Shown here piece by piece: positions 6,094-6,631 of a stretch of 6,631 bases of DNA (its first letter is position 1; the number at the start of each line of letters is the position of its first letter). The DNA lies in the NCBI GenBank assembly GCA_003567255.1, contig PWZW01000133.1, positions 1 to 6,631 on the forward strand, given 5' to 3'. A program made the translations under genes and the position numbers. The notes beneath the pieces were generated by a model, which worked only from the letters and a program-made list of their open reading frames with translations, was not told the origin of the DNA and made no database searches. Source of the stretch: Puniceicoccaceae bacterium (GTDB lineage: Bacteria > Verrucomicrobiota > Verrucomicrobiia > Opitutales > Coraliomargaritaceae).

Positions 6094-6631
6094 TCACCCC
6101 CAGAGCCTGCGCAGAGTCGCGAAGCGCCCGTCGCCGGAGTGCGGTTCGTGGACCAGTTGAGCCTTGGGCAGTCGCTTCCTGCCGGTCGCCAGTTGCCAGG
6201 GCCTGGCGAGCGCCTCGACAAAGGCGACCGAGCCAAAAGCCGCGCCCTGAGAGAGGCAGCGCATCCTTTGCAGGAAGCTAAAGCTTTGGGGTAGGGCGCC
6301 CCTCAGCGCCTCGACCTCCCGCACCCGCTCCCTGTCAATATACCCCGCCTGCGGATCCTTCCGCTTGGGGGAAGCCCCGACACTGAAGAGCATGCAGCGG
6401 TAAGTTTCCAGCGCCTCCCGGGCCTCCATCCCCGGTTCGGCAATCACTGCCCGGACCCCCTCCCGGGCCTTGGGTATGCCCGCCAGGGCCTGCGCATATC
6501 CGCAAAACGAATAATCCCTGGGGTCTTTGACCAGCTTGGCCCGAACCGGATTAAGATCAATGTAAGCGGCGACAATCCGCATCGCCATACCCGAGCCCTC
6601 CACCCGGGAACTGGTGAAGCGCTCGGCCCAA
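6094..6631 (-). CDS. REP-associated (Y1/HUH, IS200-like) tyrosine transposase, 5' end beyond window
   Basis: The visible 178 residues are the C-terminal part of a Y1-type transposase-like protein of the RAYT group, single-strand DNA nucleases related to IS200/IS605 TnpA that are linked to REP palindromes. The diagnostic stretch is WAERF near the window edge, then MRIVAAYIDLNPVRAKLV and DPRDYSFCGYAQALAG. The Tyr in YIDLNP (codon 6562-6564) aligns, from memory, with the catalytic Tyr of E. coli TnpA-REP. The HUH histidines would lie outside the window. A tail region (LQRMRCLSQGAAFGSVAFVEAL) typical of a long RAYT subtype follows before the TGA at 6094-6096. The frame is open to the right edge, so the GTG at 6603 is not the true start. 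The gene is GC-rich compared with its neighbours, suggesting separate origin. I cannot say whether the complete gene is intact. Confidence 0.83.
   Translation of the reverse strand, partial: WAERFTSSRVEGSGMAMRIVAAYIDLNPVRAKLVKDPRDYSFCGYAQALAGIPKAREGVRAVIAEPGMEAREALETYRCMLFSVGASPKRKDPQAGYIDRERVREVEALRGALPQSFSFLQRMRCLSQGAAFGSVAFVEALARPWQLATGRKRLPKAQLVHEPHSGDGRFATLRRLWG

Noticed and set aside
6033..6110. Promoter for the four-gene run
   Set aside because: A -35-like TTGGCC and A/T-rich stretches exist, but no -10 box at proper spacing was found, so none is annotated.
1..6631. CRISPR arrays, tRNA, rRNA, riboswitches, toxin-antitoxin or defence genes
   Set aside because: No regularly spaced DNA repeats, cloverleaf sequences or matching protein motifs were seen. 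The repeat signal in the HA gene is at protein level only.

Overview
The window holds a compact run of four chromosomal genes, all on the minus strand, followed on the right by the 3' part of a mobile-element gene on the same strand. In transcription order (right to left) these are: a Y1-type, REP-associated tyrosine transposase (6094-6631, its start beyond the right edge); a YhaM-type OB-fold/HD-domain 3'-5' exoribonuclease (5034-6032); a 751-residue basic protein made of about nine tandem helicase-associated (HA) repeats preceded by an AT-hook (2752-5007); an LptD-like outer-membrane LPS-assembly protein (563-2695); and the chromosome-segregation kleisin ScpA (548 down to the left edge, C-terminus missing). 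The gaps inside the four-gene run are 26, 56 and 14 bases, with no convincing terminator, so co-transcription is likely.

The organism is a Gram-negative (diderm) bacterium, because an LptD/OstA-type protein with a signal peptide is present. The combination of YhaM-type nuclease, HA-repeat protein, LptD and ScpA, together with the transposase subtype, suggests Verrucomicrobiota, perhaps Opitutae/Puniceicoccales. This rests on recall of protein character, not on a search. The chromosomal genes have mixed, moderate base composition, whereas the transposase segment is clearly GC-rich. The step between the two lies in the 61-base gap at 6033-6093.

ScpA and YhaM are housekeeping nucleic-acid factors (chromosome condensation, RNA 3'-end trimming), and LptD builds the outer leaflet. 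They form no single pathway, and the run looks like a core-genome cluster rather than a defence island. The least understood element is the HA-repeat protein. It has no helicase motor, carries a lysine/arginine-rich tail and a canonical AT-hook, and sits 26 bases downstream of an exonuclease gene. It is probably a DNA- or RNA-binding architectural protein of unknown function, and is the best candidate here for something undescribed. I see no tRNA, rRNA, CRISPR array or riboswitch. No stretch longer than 300 bases lacks a gene.
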